Origin: Paracoccus sp. MC1862
Lineage (GTDB): Bacteria > Pseudomonadota > Alphaproteobacteria > Rhodobacterales > Rhodobacteraceae
DNA: 64,000 bases
Assembly: GCF_016617715.1 (NCBI RefSeq)
Contig: NZ_CP067225.1
Span: 1,674,001-1,738,000, forward strand
Direction of reading: 5' to 3'
The position numbers were made by a program, and so were the translations under genes. Positions 38,621-52,762 of this stretch are shown here, in pieces. Position 1 is the first letter of the stretch, and each line of letters starts with the position of its first letter. A model generated the notes under the pieces. That model saw only the letters and a list, made by a program, of their open reading frames with translations, did no database searches and was not told where the DNA came from.

Positions 38621-40189
38621 ATGGTCCAGATCAAGCTGACCAACACGCGCACTCGTCGCAAGGAGCCATTCGAGCCCATCAATCCTGCCAATGTGCGGAT
38701 GTATCTCTGCGGACCCACGGTCTATGACCGCGCACATCTGGGCAACGCACGGCCGGTGGTGGTCTTCGACGTACTTTACCGCCTGCTGCGCCATGTCTAC
38801 GGCGAGGATCACGTCACCTATGTCCGCAACTTCACCGACGTGGACGACAAGATCAACGCGGCGGCGCTGGCCCGCCAGCAGGCCGGCGACCCGCGTCCGC
38901 TTGAGGAGCTGATCCGCGAGCGCACCGAAGAGACGATCGGTTGGTATCACGCCGACATGGACGCGCTGGGCGCCCTGCGCCCCGACCACGAGCCGCGGGC
39001 GACCGACTATATCCCCCAGATGATCGCGATGATCGAGGCGCTGATCGTCAAGGGCCACGCCTACGCGGCCGAGGGACATGTGCTGTTCGACGTCCGGTCC
39101 TTCCCGGCCTATGGCAAGCTTTCCGGGCGGTCGGTCGATGACATGATCGCCGGCGCGCGTGTCGAGGTCGCACCCTTCAAGCGCGATCCGATGGATTTCG
39201 TGCTGTGGAAGCCCTCGTCGGATGAGGAGCCGGGCTGGGACAGCCCTTGGGGCCGCGGCCGGCCGGGCTGGCATATCGAGTGCTCGGCCATGTCGGCGGC
39301 GCTGTTGGGGGAAAGCTTCGACATCCACGGCGGCGGCATCGACCTGCAGTTTCCCCACCACGAGAACGAGATCGCCCAAAGCTGCTGCGCCCATCCGCAG
39401 GAGGACTTCGCCCGCGTCTGGCTGCATAACGAGATGCTGCAGGTCGAGGGGAAGAAGATGTCGAAGTCGCTGGGCAATTTCTTCACCGTGCGGGACCTGC
39501 TGGATCAGGGAATACCGGGAGAGGTGATCCGGTATGTCTTCCTGATGACGCATTACCGCAAGCCGATGGACTGGACGATTGAGAAGGTGCGCGAGGCGGA
39601 GGCAACGCTGCATCGCTGGCGGGAGATCGTGGCCAGTGTCGAGCCAGCGCAACAACCATCGGAAACGGTTATCTCGGCATTGGCGGATGACCTCGGCACC
39701 CCCGCCGCTTTGGCAGCACTGCATGATCTTGCCACACGGCGCGAGGCTGCTGCTCTCAAAGCATCCGCAGTATTCCTTGGATTGCTCGAGAACGATGTTG
39801 TTACAGAGGCTATTCCTGAGGAGGCACGTCGCTTGTTTCTCGCCCGCGTGGCGGCTCGCGAACAAGGAGACTACGTGCTCTCCGATGCCCTTCGCGCTTG
39901 GCTGAATATTTCCGGGTTCAATGTAGAGGATCGAAAGCCGCACTCTGCCTCTATCCTGCGGAGAGACATACATGCAGAGTTCGAGGGCTGGATGCGATTG
40001 GGCCACATGTTGTCCCAAGGGCATTGGCTTGCCCCAAAAGCGCCGGTTACTTCTTTAGGCGCTACACGTGGCGTGGTTTTTGAGGAAGGGTCTGGTGCAG
40101 TGCTTCAGGTGGGAACGGGCGTTCCAACCGCTCCAAGTGAGCAGGCATTGTATCTTGCGCTAGACCTGCTCGAGAAACGTGCACAATGA
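38621..40189 (+). CDS. cysS: Cysteinyl-tRNA synthetase with atypical, AT-richer C-terminal tail
   Basis: A 522-residue class I synthetase. The HIGH region is [16 protein letters not shown] and the KMSKS motif is in [12 protein letters not shown]; zinc ligands appear in [15 protein letters not shown] and FPHHENE. From about codon 340 (near 39640) base composition becomes visibly less GC-rich, and the last 80 or so residues (from about [20 protein letters not shown]) do not match the usual short CysS end. Essential enzyme, so function is presumably intact; the 3' end looks recombinant. Overlaps cimA by ATGA. Confidence 0.93.
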   Translation: MVQIKLTNTRTRRKEPFEPINPANVRMYLCGPTVYDRAHLGNARPVVVFDVLYRLLRHVYGEDHVTYVRNFTDVDDKINAAALARQQAGDPRPLEELIRERTEETIGWYHADMDALGALRPDHEPRATDYIPQMIAMIEALIVKGHAYAAEGHVLFDVRSFPAYGKLSGRSVDDMIAGARVEVAPFKRDPMDFVLWKPSSDEEPGWDSPWGRGRPGWHIECSAMSAALLGESFDIHGGGIDLQFPHHENEIAQSCCAHPQEDFARVWLHNEMLQVEGKKMSKSLGNFFTVRDLLDQGIPGEVIRYVFLMTHYRKPMDWTIEKVREAEATLHRWREIVASVEPAQQPSETVISALADDLGTPAALAALHDLATRREAAALKASAVFLGLLENDVVTEAIPEEARRLFLARVAAREQGDYVLSDALRAWLNISGFNVEDRKPHSASILRRDIHAEFEGWMRLGHMLSQGHWLAPKAPVTSLGATRGVVFEEGSGAVLQVGTGVPTAPSEQALYLALDLLEKRAQ

Positions 40190-41799
40190 CCTCCCGCCTC
40201 ACCCTCTACGACACCACCCTGCGCGACGGGCAGCAGACCCAGGGCGTGCAGTTCTCGGCCGCCGAGAAGGCCGAGATCGCGCGGATGCTCGACGCGCTCG
40301 GGGTGGACTACATCGAGGGCGGCTGGCCGGGCGCGAACCCGACCGACAGCGAGTTCTTCACCTCGGCGCCGGCCACCCGCGCCACCATGACCGCCTTCGG
40401 CATGACCAGGCGCGCGGGCCGGTCCGCCGGAAACGACGACGTGCTGGCCGCTGTGCTGGATGCCGGGACGAAGGCGGTGTGCCTCGTCGGCAAGACGCAT
40501 GATTATCATGTGACCGAGGCGCTGGGCATCCCGCTTGAGGAGAACCTCGCCTGCATCGCGGACTCGATTGCCCATGTCACGGCGCAAGGCCGCGAGGCGA
40601 TCTTCGATGCCGAGCATTTCTTCGACGGCCATGCGGCGAACCCCGGCTATGCGCTCGACTGCCTGCGCGCGGCGCTGGCCGCAGGCGCCCGCTGGATCGT
40701 TCTCTGCGACACCAACGGCGGCACCCTGCCCGACCGCGTGGGCCAGATCACCCGCGCCGTGATCGCCTCGGGCATCCCCGGCGACCGCCTCGGCATCCAC
40801 GCCCATGACGACACCGGCAATGCCGTCGCCTGCTCGCTGGCCGCGATCGCGGCAGGCGCGCGGCAGGTGCAGGGAACGCTGAACGGCCTCGGCGAGCGCT
40901 GCGGCAACGCCAGCCTCACCAGCCTGATCCCGACGCTGCTGCTGAAGGAACCGTTCCGCTCGACCCTGACCACCGGCGTCACGCCCGAGGCGCTGGCCAG
41001 CCTCACCCGCATCTCGCGCCGGCTGGACGAGATCCTGAACCGCTCGCCCCTGCGCGCCGCGCCTTACGTCGGCGCCTCGGCCTTTGCCCACAAGGCCGGG
41101 CTGCACGCCAGCGCGATCCTGAAGGCGCCGCAGACCTATGAGCATGTGGCCCCCGCGACCGTGGGGAACGAGCGCGTCATCCCGATGTCGAACCAGGCCG
41201 GCCAGTCGAACCTGCGCGCCCGCCTTGCCGGCGCGGGGATCGAGGTGCAGCCCGGCGACCCGGCGCTGTCGCGCATCCTTGCTGCGGTAAAGGACCGCGA
41301 GGACCAGGGCTACGCCTACGACTCGGCCCAGGCCTCGTTCGAGCTGCTGGCGCGAGAGGAACTCGGCGCCCTGCCCTCGTTCTTCGAGATCGAGCGTTAC
41401 CGTGTCACCGTCGAGCGTCGTCTGAACGCCATCGGCCGCCGCATCTCGGTCAGCGAGGCGGTGGTGGTGGCGCAGGTCGGCGGCCAGCGGGTGATGTCGG
41501 CCAGCGACAGCATCGGCGCGAATGGCGAGGACGCGGGCCCGGTCAACGCGCTGTGGCGCGCGATCGGCAAGGACCTCGGGCCATGGCAGGGCTCCATCGA
41601 CGAGATGACGCTGGCCGACTTCCGGGTGCGGATCATCGGCGCAGGCACCGACGCGGTGACGCGCGTCATCATCGACTTCACCGATGGGCAGGGCGCGGCA
41701 TGGTCCACCGTGGGGGTGTCCCCCAACATCGTAGACGCCAGCTTCGAGGCGCTGGTCGATGCGATCCGCTGGAAGCTGATCCGCGACGGCGCCGCATGA
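40186..41799 (+). CDS. cimA: (R)-citramalate synthase
   Basis: A 537-residue alpha-isopropylmalate synthase family enzyme. N-terminus [22 protein letters not shown] and [16 protein letters not shown] mark the citramalate synthase branch. HMGL-like TIM barrel followed by a LeuA regulatory domain (about 400-530). It condenses pyruvate and acetyl-CoA for threonine-independent isoleucine synthesis, probably with feedback inhibition by isoleucine. Overlaps cysS and the next gene by four bases each. Confidence 0.93.
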   Translation: MTSRLTLYDTTLRDGQQTQGVQFSAAEKAEIARMLDALGVDYIEGGWPGANPTDSEFFTSAPATRATMTAFGMTRRAGRSAGNDDVLAAVLDAGTKAVCLVGKTHDYHVTEALGIPLEENLACIADSIAHVTAQGREAIFDAEHFFDGHAANPGYALDCLRAALAAGARWIVLCDTNGGTLPDRVGQITRAVIASGIPGDRLGIHAHDDTGNAVACSLAAIAAGARQVQGTLNGLGERCGNASLTSLIPTLLLKEPFRSTLTTGVTPEALASLTRISRRLDEILNRSPLRAAPYVGASAFAHKAGLHASAILKAPQTYEHVAPATVGNERVIPMSNQAGQSNLRARLAGAGIEVQPGDPALSRILAAVKDREDQGYAYDSAQASFELLAREELGALPSFFEIERYRVTVERRLNAIGRRISVSEAVVVAQVGGQRVMSASDSIGANGEDAGPVNALWRAIGKDLGPWQGSIDEMTLADFRVRIIGAGTDAVTRVIIDFTDGQGAAWSTVGVSPNIVDASFEALVDAIRWKLIRDGAA

Positions 41800-42557
41800 G
41801 CGCCAAGCCCTCCCCCCCGGTGGCCTTGCTGGCCGAGCGGCTGCGGCGCGAGGACCCCGACCGCTTCGCCATGGCGATGCTGGCGCCTGCAGAGGCCCAG
41901 GCGCGGCTGGTCACGCTTTATGCCCTGAACGCCGAGCTTGCCCGCACGGCACTCGCCGCCCGCGACCCGCTGATCGCCGGGATGCGGGTGCAATGGTGGG
42001 TGGACCGGCTCGAGGCGCTGCACGAGGTCCCGCCCCCGCACGAGCTTCTGTCGCCGCTCTGGTCCGCATGGGGCAGCAAGGCGGCCGGTTTCGCCGGCCT
42101 TGCCGAAGCGCGCAGGCATGACGCGGCACGAGAGCCCTTTCAGGACACGGCCGCCGTGGTGGCCTATGCCGACGCGACCGGAGGCGCGCTGATGTCGCAT
42201 GCCGCCCGGACGCTGGGCGCCCCGGATGTGCCCGCCCTGCAGGCCCAGGGCCGGGGCACGGCGCTGACCGCCTGGCTGCGCGCCGAACCCGCGCTGCAGC
42301 CGCTTGGCCTCGGCCTTTTCTGCGCGGATCCGCAAGGGCTGGCTGCCTTGGCGCGCATCGCCGTGGAAGCGTTCGGCAAGGCCGCCGAGACCCGCCGCAC
42401 CCTGCCCCGCGCCGCGGCCCCGGCGCTGTTTCCGGGTCCATCGCCGCTGCGCTTCCTTGACGCGCTGATCCTGAACCGGACGCCGCCTGGTCCGTCCGAT
42501 TTCACCCGTCGTGCCGCATTGGCCCGGCTTGCCCTCACCGGACGCTGGTGGGTCTGA
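41796..42557 (+). CDS. Squalene/phytoene synthase family protein (NDUFAF6-like)
   Basis: A 253-residue protein with the fold motif IAGMRVQWWVDRLEAL and LNAELAR near the N-terminus. The two aspartate-rich DxxxD substrate-binding motifs of true squalene or phytoene synthases are not seen, so it fits the non-catalytic alphaproteobacterial branch related to mitochondrial complex I assembly factor NDUFAF6. Function here is inferred only from family. Coupled to cimA by ATGA; last gene before the insertion-sequence region. Confidence 0.8.
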   Translation: MSAKPSPPVALLAERLRREDPDRFAMAMLAPAEAQARLVTLYALNAELARTALAARDPLIAGMRVQWWVDRLEALHEVPPPHELLSPLWSAWGSKAAGFAGLAEARRHDAAREPFQDTAAVVAYADATGGALMSHAARTLGAPDVPALQAQGRGTALTAWLRAEPALQPLGLGLFCADPQGLAALARIAVEAFGKAAETRRTLPRAAAPALFPGPSPLRFLDALILNRTPPGPSDFTRRAALARLALTGRWWV

Positions 42558-42801
42558 TCAGCGGCCCGGTTCCGGGTGGTCATGCGGCCTTACCCTTTTT
42601 CATGCCGCCTGAGGTGCTGCGAAGCTGCTTGAGCGACGGCGGTATGGCTGTCATGCGGGCTGTCCTGGATGGCCTGGGTGGCTGTGCCGCCGCCGTCGCC
42701 GCCCCTGATCGACCGCGGATCACGCGATGCCCTTGAGGGCTTTGCAAGGCGATGCCGGCGTGACGGAGCGTGCGGGACGGCGGCCGAAGAGAGGCAGGAG
42801 C

Positions 42802-42923
42802 ATGCGAATTTGTATCGGGATCGAGGCGGCCAAGGTGATCCCCTGGGCCACGGGTATCGATGAGAGTGGCCGGATCGTTCCCGACTGCCCGGTCGAGCGC
42901 GATCCCAGATCCAACGACGGCCC
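42802..42923 (+). pseudogene. Truncated IS110-like transposase N-terminus
   Basis: About 40 codons beginning MRICIGIEAAKVIPWATGID, similar to the N-terminal DEDD-type domain of IS110-family transposases, with a Glu where the first catalytic Asp is usual (GIEAAK versus GIDVAK). The reading frame is cut exactly at the left inverted repeat of the IS3-family element at 42924, so insertion probably broke it. The 244 bp before it (42558-42801) show no other gene. Confidence 0.6.
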
Positions 42924-42951
42924 TGTGGCCTGCCCCCTGTTGGTCCCTTTG

Positions 42952-43290
42952 TCATAACGAGCGTCTGCGGGCTTGAGATTGGTGGTTTGCGGGTTGCTTC
43001 CGGGCAGGCGCGCCGGGCGCGGCGCCATCAGGCAGTGCAGGCGTCCGGCGCGCTTCGCGCGGCGTGAGATTGCCCAGGGACGAGTGCGGCCGGACGGCAT
43101 TGCAGTCTTGGCGCCGGAAGGCGGGCTTGCGCCGGGCGTTGTCCAGGCTGTCGAAGATCTCCTTGTTCAGCAGTTCGTCGCGGAGGCTGCGGCTTGCCGG
43201 GATCGAGGCAGTGCCAGGCAACGTCGTTCTGCCCGGCCCGTTTCCAGGATGGCCCGGCTTGTGAACCCGGTCCCGCAGCATGTCGGGAAG
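42952..43290 (-). pseudogene. IS3 orfB, C-terminal remnant
   Basis: The translation SLRDELLNKEIFDSLDNARR and VRPHSSLGNLTPREARRTPA is the C-terminal catalytic end of an IS3-family (IS2/IS51-like) transposase. In another frame just upstream, NDVAWHCLDPGKP continues the protein, then about ten residues containing the expected ESFNG are missing. Frameshift plus small deletion. Confidence 0.8.
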
Positions 43291-43410
43291 GACGCGCTGG
43301 AGAAGGCTGTGGCCGCGCGCGAAGCCAGCCATTCGCGCGCGCCCGGCGGCCAGAGCCGGGGCTCAGGTCTCCATGGTGGTTGTGCGAACCACACCCCGGA
43401 GGAGACCCGG

Positions 43411-43677
43411 CCATGACCAGGGCCCATGATACGACGGCTGCCCGCGTTCTGGCCGGCATCGACATCTCGGAGCACCGCCATGAGGTGCCGATCGCCGCGC
43501 CCGGCAAGACGCGTCGGCGACGGATGACGGTGATGAACGCCGCGGCCGATCACCAGCGCCTGATCGAGGCTCTGCGAAGCTTCGGCCTGCCCGTCACGAT
43601 CGGGTCCGAGGGTCAAGGCACCGCCTTGACGGCAATTATCACCGCGCGCTGATGTCTGCCCTCGGGGTATCCGGTCG
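43411..43677 (+). pseudogene. IS110-family transposase fragment inside the IS3 element
   Basis: MTRAHDTTAARVLAGIDISE followed by HRHEVPIAAPGKTRRRR and LRSFGLPVTIGSE is an IS110 N-terminal domain with a GGAGGAG leader. After about residue 68 the frame shifts: DGNYHRALMSALGVSG appears in a second frame, and the gene then ends at the IS3 junction. The rest of this element is absent. Confidence 0.75.
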
Positions 43678-43702
43678 CTCGGATGCCCCGTGATCTGACG
43701 CC

Positions 43703-44189
43703 TCAAGCGGCAAGTCCTTCCCGACACAGGACGTTGTCGCTGACAAGGCCGGCAGGCTTTGCGCAGATCCGCACCAGCGCGTCCAGTTCGCGCGCCACCC
43801 TTGCCGCCCGGGATGCTGGTGTCGGCGATCAGGCACAGGTTCTCCCGGCAGCAGTCATCGATCACCGCCAGGATGCGGAACCTGCGGGCGGCGCCGAACC
43901 TGTCGGCCACGAAGTCGAGCGACCAACGCTGGTCGGGCGCGGGCGCCACCGGCATCGGCGTGCGGGTGCCCCGGGCGCGCTTGCGGCCACGCCGCCGCGT
44001 CGCCAGGCCTTCCTCACGATAAAGCCGATACGGCTTCTTGGGGTTCATCAGCATGCCCCTGCGCGCCAGCAGCAGACCGATCCGCCGAGAGCCGAACCTG
44101 CGGCGCAGTGCGGCGATCTCATGCAGGACCTTGCGGATCTTGGGGTTGTCAGGCGGACGTTCGCGCCGCACCGTCCTGTGGCGCGGCAC
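43703..44189 (-). pseudogene. IS3 orfB, N-terminal/central remnant
   Basis: IRKVLHEIAALRRRFGSRRI, RRLYREEG-like text (PYRLYREEGL) and QRWSLDFVADRF with IDDCCREN show the helix-turn-helix and first catalytic Asp of an IS3 OrfB. A one-base frameshift follows DTSIP near 43810; the other frame continues RVARELDALV and LVSDN, the second Asp, and stops at 43703. Confidence 0.8.
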
Positions 44190-44273
44190 CGACCAGAACG
44201 CAGGCCCGGCGCTGCGAGATGTCGTGATCCCGCATGGCCCGCAGCACCGCGTCCCGCCGCGCGTTCGGTGTCG

Positions 44274-44592
44274 TCAGCCCTCAGCCATGGTCCTCGGACC
44301 AGTGGCGTCCCATGGCTTCGATCCCGGCAGATCTTTCAGCACAATGTTGTCGAGCAGCGCGTCCGCCAGCCGTCGCTTCCGTCGGCCGTTCTCCTCCTCA
44401 AGCGCTTTCAGCCTCCGGGCATCAGAAACGTCCATGCCGCCATGCCTGGCCTTCAGTTCGTGAGACACCGGGCCGGGCTCAGCCCAAGGCGCCGACAACC
44501 CCCCGCTGTCGCCAGTCCGTCAACGCAGTGCATTGACCCTGCTCCCCGATCATGCCGATGACCTGCGCCCCGGTGAAGAAGCTTTTCCTCAT
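44274..44592 (-). pseudogene. IS3 orfA remnant (frameshifted)
   Basis: Begins MRKSFFTGAQVIGMIGEQ (IS3 OrfA start, normally MRKSRFTEAQII) and, after a frameshift near 44490, ends with KARHGGMDVSDARRLKALEE and the leucine-rich LADALLDNIVLKDL. The helix-turn-helix segment is damaged. Confidence 0.75.
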
Positions 44593-44892
44593 CGCGTCCG
44601 ATCCGTCAGCGTGAAGCAAAATCCACATCAAATCAAGAAACGTTCCAAGGGGCAGGTCACAGATACTATCCATCTGACGTATCGGACCGGCCATCATTCT
44701 TCCGCAGTCGCCAGAAATGCAGTTTTACCAAGCATTGCACCACGCGCCAACCTTTACAACTTTTGATATTGCCCTTTCGATAGTTCCCTCTCCTGATCGG
44801 CAATCTCTTCTTCGCGGATTGCCTCGACCCTTCTGCTCGCAGAAAAACAGGACATGGCGCCGATTTTCAGGTCGCGTTGCCTTTCCTTCTGA

Positions 44893-49227
<4,335 letters not shown>

Positions 49228-49263
49228 CCGCAGTGCAGTCGCAGGATTGAAAGGAAAACCCAT

Positions 49264-49728
49264 ATGCCCGACAGATTTTCTGGAACCGACGGCATCAGGG
49301 ACGCGCGAATATTTGGCCCATCCCGCCCGGGATCATGTTGCACCCTGACGAGACAGCCGGCCGCCACCGCGCTGTCAGCCATCCGCAAGGCCGAGCGATC
49401 CGCCTCCGAGATCCTGAACCGCTTCGAGCCCCTGCCGCAGGCGAAGCGCAACGTGTCCGTCAAGCGGGGCCGGGCGCCCATGGAAAGGCCCGCGACCCTC
49501 CGCGTCATCCGGCAGATGACTACCCGTCCGGGCAGAAGCGGTCGTCTTGTCGTGCGGCCCTCGGACACCGAGCCGCTGGTCCGCGTCATGGCCGAGGGCG
49601 AGGACATGATCCACCGGGCCGTCGACGAGGTCAGCGACGTCATGCGCCGCGATGCCATGCCCGGCGCCGAAAGCACCGCCGCCGACCGGCTGCCGATCCT
49701 GATGCCGATTTCCCGAGGAGACCTTTGA
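49264..49728 (+). pseudogene. Internally deleted glmM (phosphoglucosamine mutase) remnant
   Basis: A 154-codon open frame. Its first residues, MPDRFSGTDGIRD, match the GlmM N-terminus, then about 300 residues including the active-site phosphoserine are missing, and the GlmM C-terminal domain resumes as ILNRFEPLPQAKRNVSV and SGRLVVRPSDTEPLVRVMAE. The phosphate loop has Asp where Gly is conserved (RPSGTEP). It lies directly before glmS, its stop one base from the glmS ATG. Most likely a deletion derivative; whether the product does anything is unknown. Confidence 0.75.
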
Positions 49729-49729
49729 G

Positions 49730-51553
49730 ATGTGTGGAATTGTAGGGGTCCTGGCCAATCGGCCCGCAGCCCCGATCCTGATGGATTCGCTGAGCCGCCT
49801 TGAATATCGCGGCTATGATTCCGCCGGCATCGCCTCGGTCGAGGCGGGCCTTCTGAACCGGCGCCGGGCCGAGGGGAAGCTGAGCGCCCTCGCCCGCCTG
49901 CTGGAGGAAAGCCCGCTGGGGGGCAGCACCGGCATCGGTCATACCCGCTGGGCGACCCACGGCCGGCCCAGCGAGGCCAATGCCCATCCCCATCGCTCGG
50001 GCCCGGTCGCCGTCGTCCATAACGGCATCATCGAGAACTACGTTGAACTGAAGGCCGAGCTTGCCGCCCAAGGCTACGGCTTTGAATCCCAGACGGATAC
50101 AGAGGTCATCGCCGTGCTCTGCGCCTCAATGATCGCGCGGGGCCTGGGCTACGAAGATGCCGCCGCGGCCACCGTGTCGCGCCTGCGGGGCGCCTACGCG
50201 CTGTGCTTCCTGTTCGAGGGCAAGGACGATCTTCTGGTCTGCGCCCGCCGCGGCTCTCCGCTGGTGATCGGCTTCGGCGAGGGCGAGAGCTTCGTCGGAT
50301 CGGACGCCATCGCGCTTGCCCCCATGACCAACCGCATCGCCTATCTCGAGGAAGGCGACTGGGCCATCGTCACCCGCGGCGCGGTCCGCATCCATGATGC
50401 CGCCGGGATGCCGGTCGAGCGCAAGGTCCATGTCGTCGCCCTTGACACCATCATCGCCGACAAGGGCCAGCATCGCCATTTCATGGCCAAGGAGATCCAC
50501 GAGCAGCCCTCGGTCATCGCCCGGGCACTGGGCACCTGGATTTCCCCCGGCCGGGACCGGGTGGAATGCGCGGCCGAGGCGATCGACTGGGCCGTGGTCC
50601 CGCGCCTGACCATCGTCGCCTGCGGCACCGCCTATTACGCGGCCCATCTCGGCAAGGTCTGGATGGAGAAGATCGCCCGCATCCCCGTCGAGATCGAGAT
50701 CGCCTCCGAGTTCCGCTATCGCGAGCCGCCGCTTCCCAAGGGGGGCATCACCATGGTCGTCAGCCAGTCCGGCGAGACCGCGGACACGCTCGCGGCGCTG
50801 CGCTATGCCAAGGCCGCGGGCCAGACCACGCTCGGGCTTGTCAACGTCACCACCTCGACCATCGCGCGCGAGGCGGACATCGTGCTGCCGATCCATGCCG
50901 GGCCCGAGATCGGCGTCGCCTCGACCAAGGCCTTTACCGCCATGGCTTTCTGCCTTGTCGCCTTGGTCGCGATGATCGCCCGCAAGCGCGGCACCATGGA
51001 TGCCGAGGCCGAGCGCGCCCATGTCGAGACGCTTTCGACCGTGCCGCGCATCATGGGGGAATGCATCGCCCTGGAACCCGAGTTCGAGGCCCTGGCAGCC
51101 GAATTGTCGCAGGCGAGCGATGCGCTCTTCCTGGGGCGGGGGCTGATGTATCCGCTGGCGCTGGAAGGGGCCCTGAAGCTCAAGGAAATCACCTACATGC
51201 ATGTCGAGGGCTATGCGGCCGGAGAGATCAAGCATGGCCCCATCGCGCTGGTCGACGAGACGACCCCCATCATCGCGCTCGCGCCGCATGACGGGCTGTT
51301 CGAGAAGCTGTCGTCGAATCTGCGCGAGGTGATCGCCCGCAAGGGGCGCGTGGCGGTCCTGGGCGACGAGGCCGCCTGCGCCGACCTGCAGGGAGAGGCC
51401 TGGCGCGTGGTGACGATGCCCAGCGTCGATCCCCTGATCGCGCCCTTCGTCTATGCGGTCGCGGTGCAGTTCATCGCCTATCACACCGCGCTCGCCAAGG
51501 GCACGGACGTAGATCAGCCCCGCAATCTCGCGAAAGCCGTAACGGTCGAATAG
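49730..51553 (+). CDS. glmS: Glucosamine--fructose-6-phosphate aminotransferase
   Basis: A full-length 607-residue GlmS. Catalytic Cys2 is in MCGIVG; the glutaminase domain has HTRWATHGRPSEANAHPH, the two SIS isomerase domains include SQSGETADTLAAL and the C-terminus ends LAKAVTVE. It makes glucosamine-6-phosphate, the entry to UDP-GlcNAc. Preceded by GAGGAG. Because it sits with an epimerase inside a Pel-like locus, it is probably a dedicated second copy that raises precursor supply, but I cannot see the rest of the genome. Confidence 0.96.
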   Translation: MCGIVGVLANRPAAPILMDSLSRLEYRGYDSAGIASVEAGLLNRRRAEGKLSALARLLEESPLGGSTGIGHTRWATHGRPSEANAHPHRSGPVAVVHNGIIENYVELKAELAAQGYGFESQTDTEVIAVLCASMIARGLGYEDAAAATVSRLRGAYALCFLFEGKDDLLVCARRGSPLVIGFGEGESFVGSDAIALAPMTNRIAYLEEGDWAIVTRGAVRIHDAAGMPVERKVHVVALDTIIADKGQHRHFMAKEIHEQPSVIARALGTWISPGRDRVECAAEAIDWAVVPRLTIVACGTAYYAAHLGKVWMEKIARIPVEIEIASEFRYREPPLPKGGITMVVSQSGETADTLAALRYAKAAGQTTLGLVNVTTSTIAREADIVLPIHAGPEIGVASTKAFTAMAFCLVALVAMIARKRGTMDAEAERAHVETLSTVPRIMGECIALEPEFEALAAELSQASDALFLGRGLMYPLALEGALKLKEITYMHVEGYAAGEIKHGPIALVDETTPIIALAPHDGLFEKLSSNLREVIARKGRVAVLGDEAACADLQGEAWRVVTMPSVDPLIAPFVYAVAVQFIAYHTALAKGTDVDQPRNLAKAVTVE

Positions 51554-51567
51554 AAGCGGACATCATC

Positions 51568-52668
51568 ATGAAGAAATGCATTCTTGCGACTGGCGGCGCC
51601 GGATATATCGGCTCTCATGTCGTGGTTGAACTGCTTGAGGCAGGGCACCGCGTCGTCATTCTGGACAATTTCGAGAACTCGGACCGGGGCACCGTCGAGC
51701 GCATCTCACGGATCGCCAGGGGCGAGGTCGAACTGGTCGAGGGCGATGTCCGCGACCCGGACCTGGTCGTGGAGGTTCTGCGTCTGCATCGCGTCGATGC
51801 GGTGATCCACCTGGCCGGCAAGAAGGCCGTGGGCGAATCCGTGGCCGATCCCCTTCTTTATTTCCATGACAACCTGCTCGGCGCAGTCTCGTTGCTGCAG
51901 GCGATGTGTGCGGCCGGTGTGCAGAAGCTCGTCTTCTCGTCTTCCGCAACCGTCTACGGCTTTCCCAAGACGCTGCCGATCCCCGAAACCGCGCCGACGG
52001 GCGTCACCAACCCTTACGGCCGCACCAAACTGATGATCGAGGAGATCATTGACGACCTGACCGTCGCCGAGCCCGATTTCCAGGCGATCTCGCTGCGCTA
52101 CTTCAATCCCGTCGGCGCCCATCCCAGCGGACTGATCGGAGAAAACCCGCGCGGCACGCCCAACAACCTTTTCCCCTATGTGGCGCAGACGGCGGCGGGT
52201 CTTCGCAAGGCGGTGCAGGTCTTCGGGTCCGACTACGACACGATCGACGGCACGGGGACAAGAGACTACATCCACGTCCTCGATCTGGCCCGCGGGCATG
52301 TCGCGGCGATCAACCATCTCTTCGGAAACTCGAAGGAACGGCATCTGCGGATCAATCTCGGGACCGGCACGGGCTACAGCGTCCTGCAGATCCTCGACGC
52401 CTTCTCGGACGCCTGCGGCCATCGCATTCCCCGCGAGATCGTAGCACGTCGCCCCGGCGACGCGGCCGCCTCGCTCGCGGACCCCACGCTCGCCCACCGT
52501 CTGCTTGGCTGGCACGCGACCCACGACCTCAGGGCGATGTGCGCGGATCACTGGGCCTTCCAGAAAGGGCTGGCGGCTGCCGAAGGCGAGAACCCGGTCG
52601 CCGCCCATGCGCCGCAGCGCCATCTCGAAAGGTCGGCCGGAAGATTCGGCCCGAGATTGCGGCATTGA
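51568..52668 (+). CDS. galE: UDP-hexose / UDP-N-acetylhexosamine 4-epimerase (GalE-like)
   Basis: A 366-residue extended SDR enzyme: NAD-binding TGGAGYIGSH, active-site SSSATVYG and YGRTK (Tyr-x3-Lys). Length and motifs fit GalE. In the Pel context the useful reaction is UDP-GlcNAc to UDP-GalNAc, as with PelX-type epimerases; whether the substrate pocket accepts the N-acetyl sugar cannot be decided by eye. 14 bp after glmS, in one operon. The C-terminus is about 25 residues longer than usual. Confidence 0.9.
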   Translation: MKKCILATGGAGYIGSHVVVELLEAGHRVVILDNFENSDRGTVERISRIARGEVELVEGDVRDPDLVVEVLRLHRVDAVIHLAGKKAVGESVADPLLYFHDNLLGAVSLLQAMCAAGVQKLVFSSSATVYGFPKTLPIPETAPTGVTNPYGRTKLMIEEIIDDLTVAEPDFQAISLRYFNPVGAHPSGLIGENPRGTPNNLFPYVAQTAAGLRKAVQVFGSDYDTIDGTGTRDYIHVLDLARGHVAAINHLFGNSKERHLRINLGTGTGYSVLQILDAFSDACGHRIPREIVARRPGDAAASLADPTLAHRLLGWHATHDLRAMCADHWAFQKGLAAAEGENPVAAHAPQRHLERSAGRFGPRLRH

Positions 52669-52762
52669 ACATAAATAGTTCTTGAGAAGCCGTTTTCATC
52701 CAAGCTAGCTTGCTTCTCTGCCCTGCGCCGGGGATTGGCGCGTCCTTGTCACAGTATCGCAA

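Larger units (their letters stand above)
42924..44661 (-). mobile_element. Decayed IS3-family insertion sequence with a nested IS110 fragment
   Basis: Terminal inverted repeats TGTGGCCTGCCCCC (42924-42937) and, on the other strand, TGTGACCTGCCCC (44661-44649) bound a 1738-bp element. It contains IS3-type orfA and orfB remnants on the minus strand with several frameshifts, and about 390 bp of foreign DNA (about 43291-43680) carrying a piece of an IS110-type transposase on the plus strand. Without this insert it would be about 1.35 kb, the normal IS3 size. No target duplication is evident. Non-functional. Confidence 0.8.

Noticed and set aside
44753..44784. TTTACA ... GATAGT as a sigma-70 promoter for the RTX gene
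   Set aside because: The spacer is 20 bp and the -10 is poor; listed only as a weak possibility.
52684..52718. GAGAAGC ... GCTTCTC inverted repeat after galE
   Set aside because: Only 7 bp with a 21-base loop and no T-run; weak support for a terminator.
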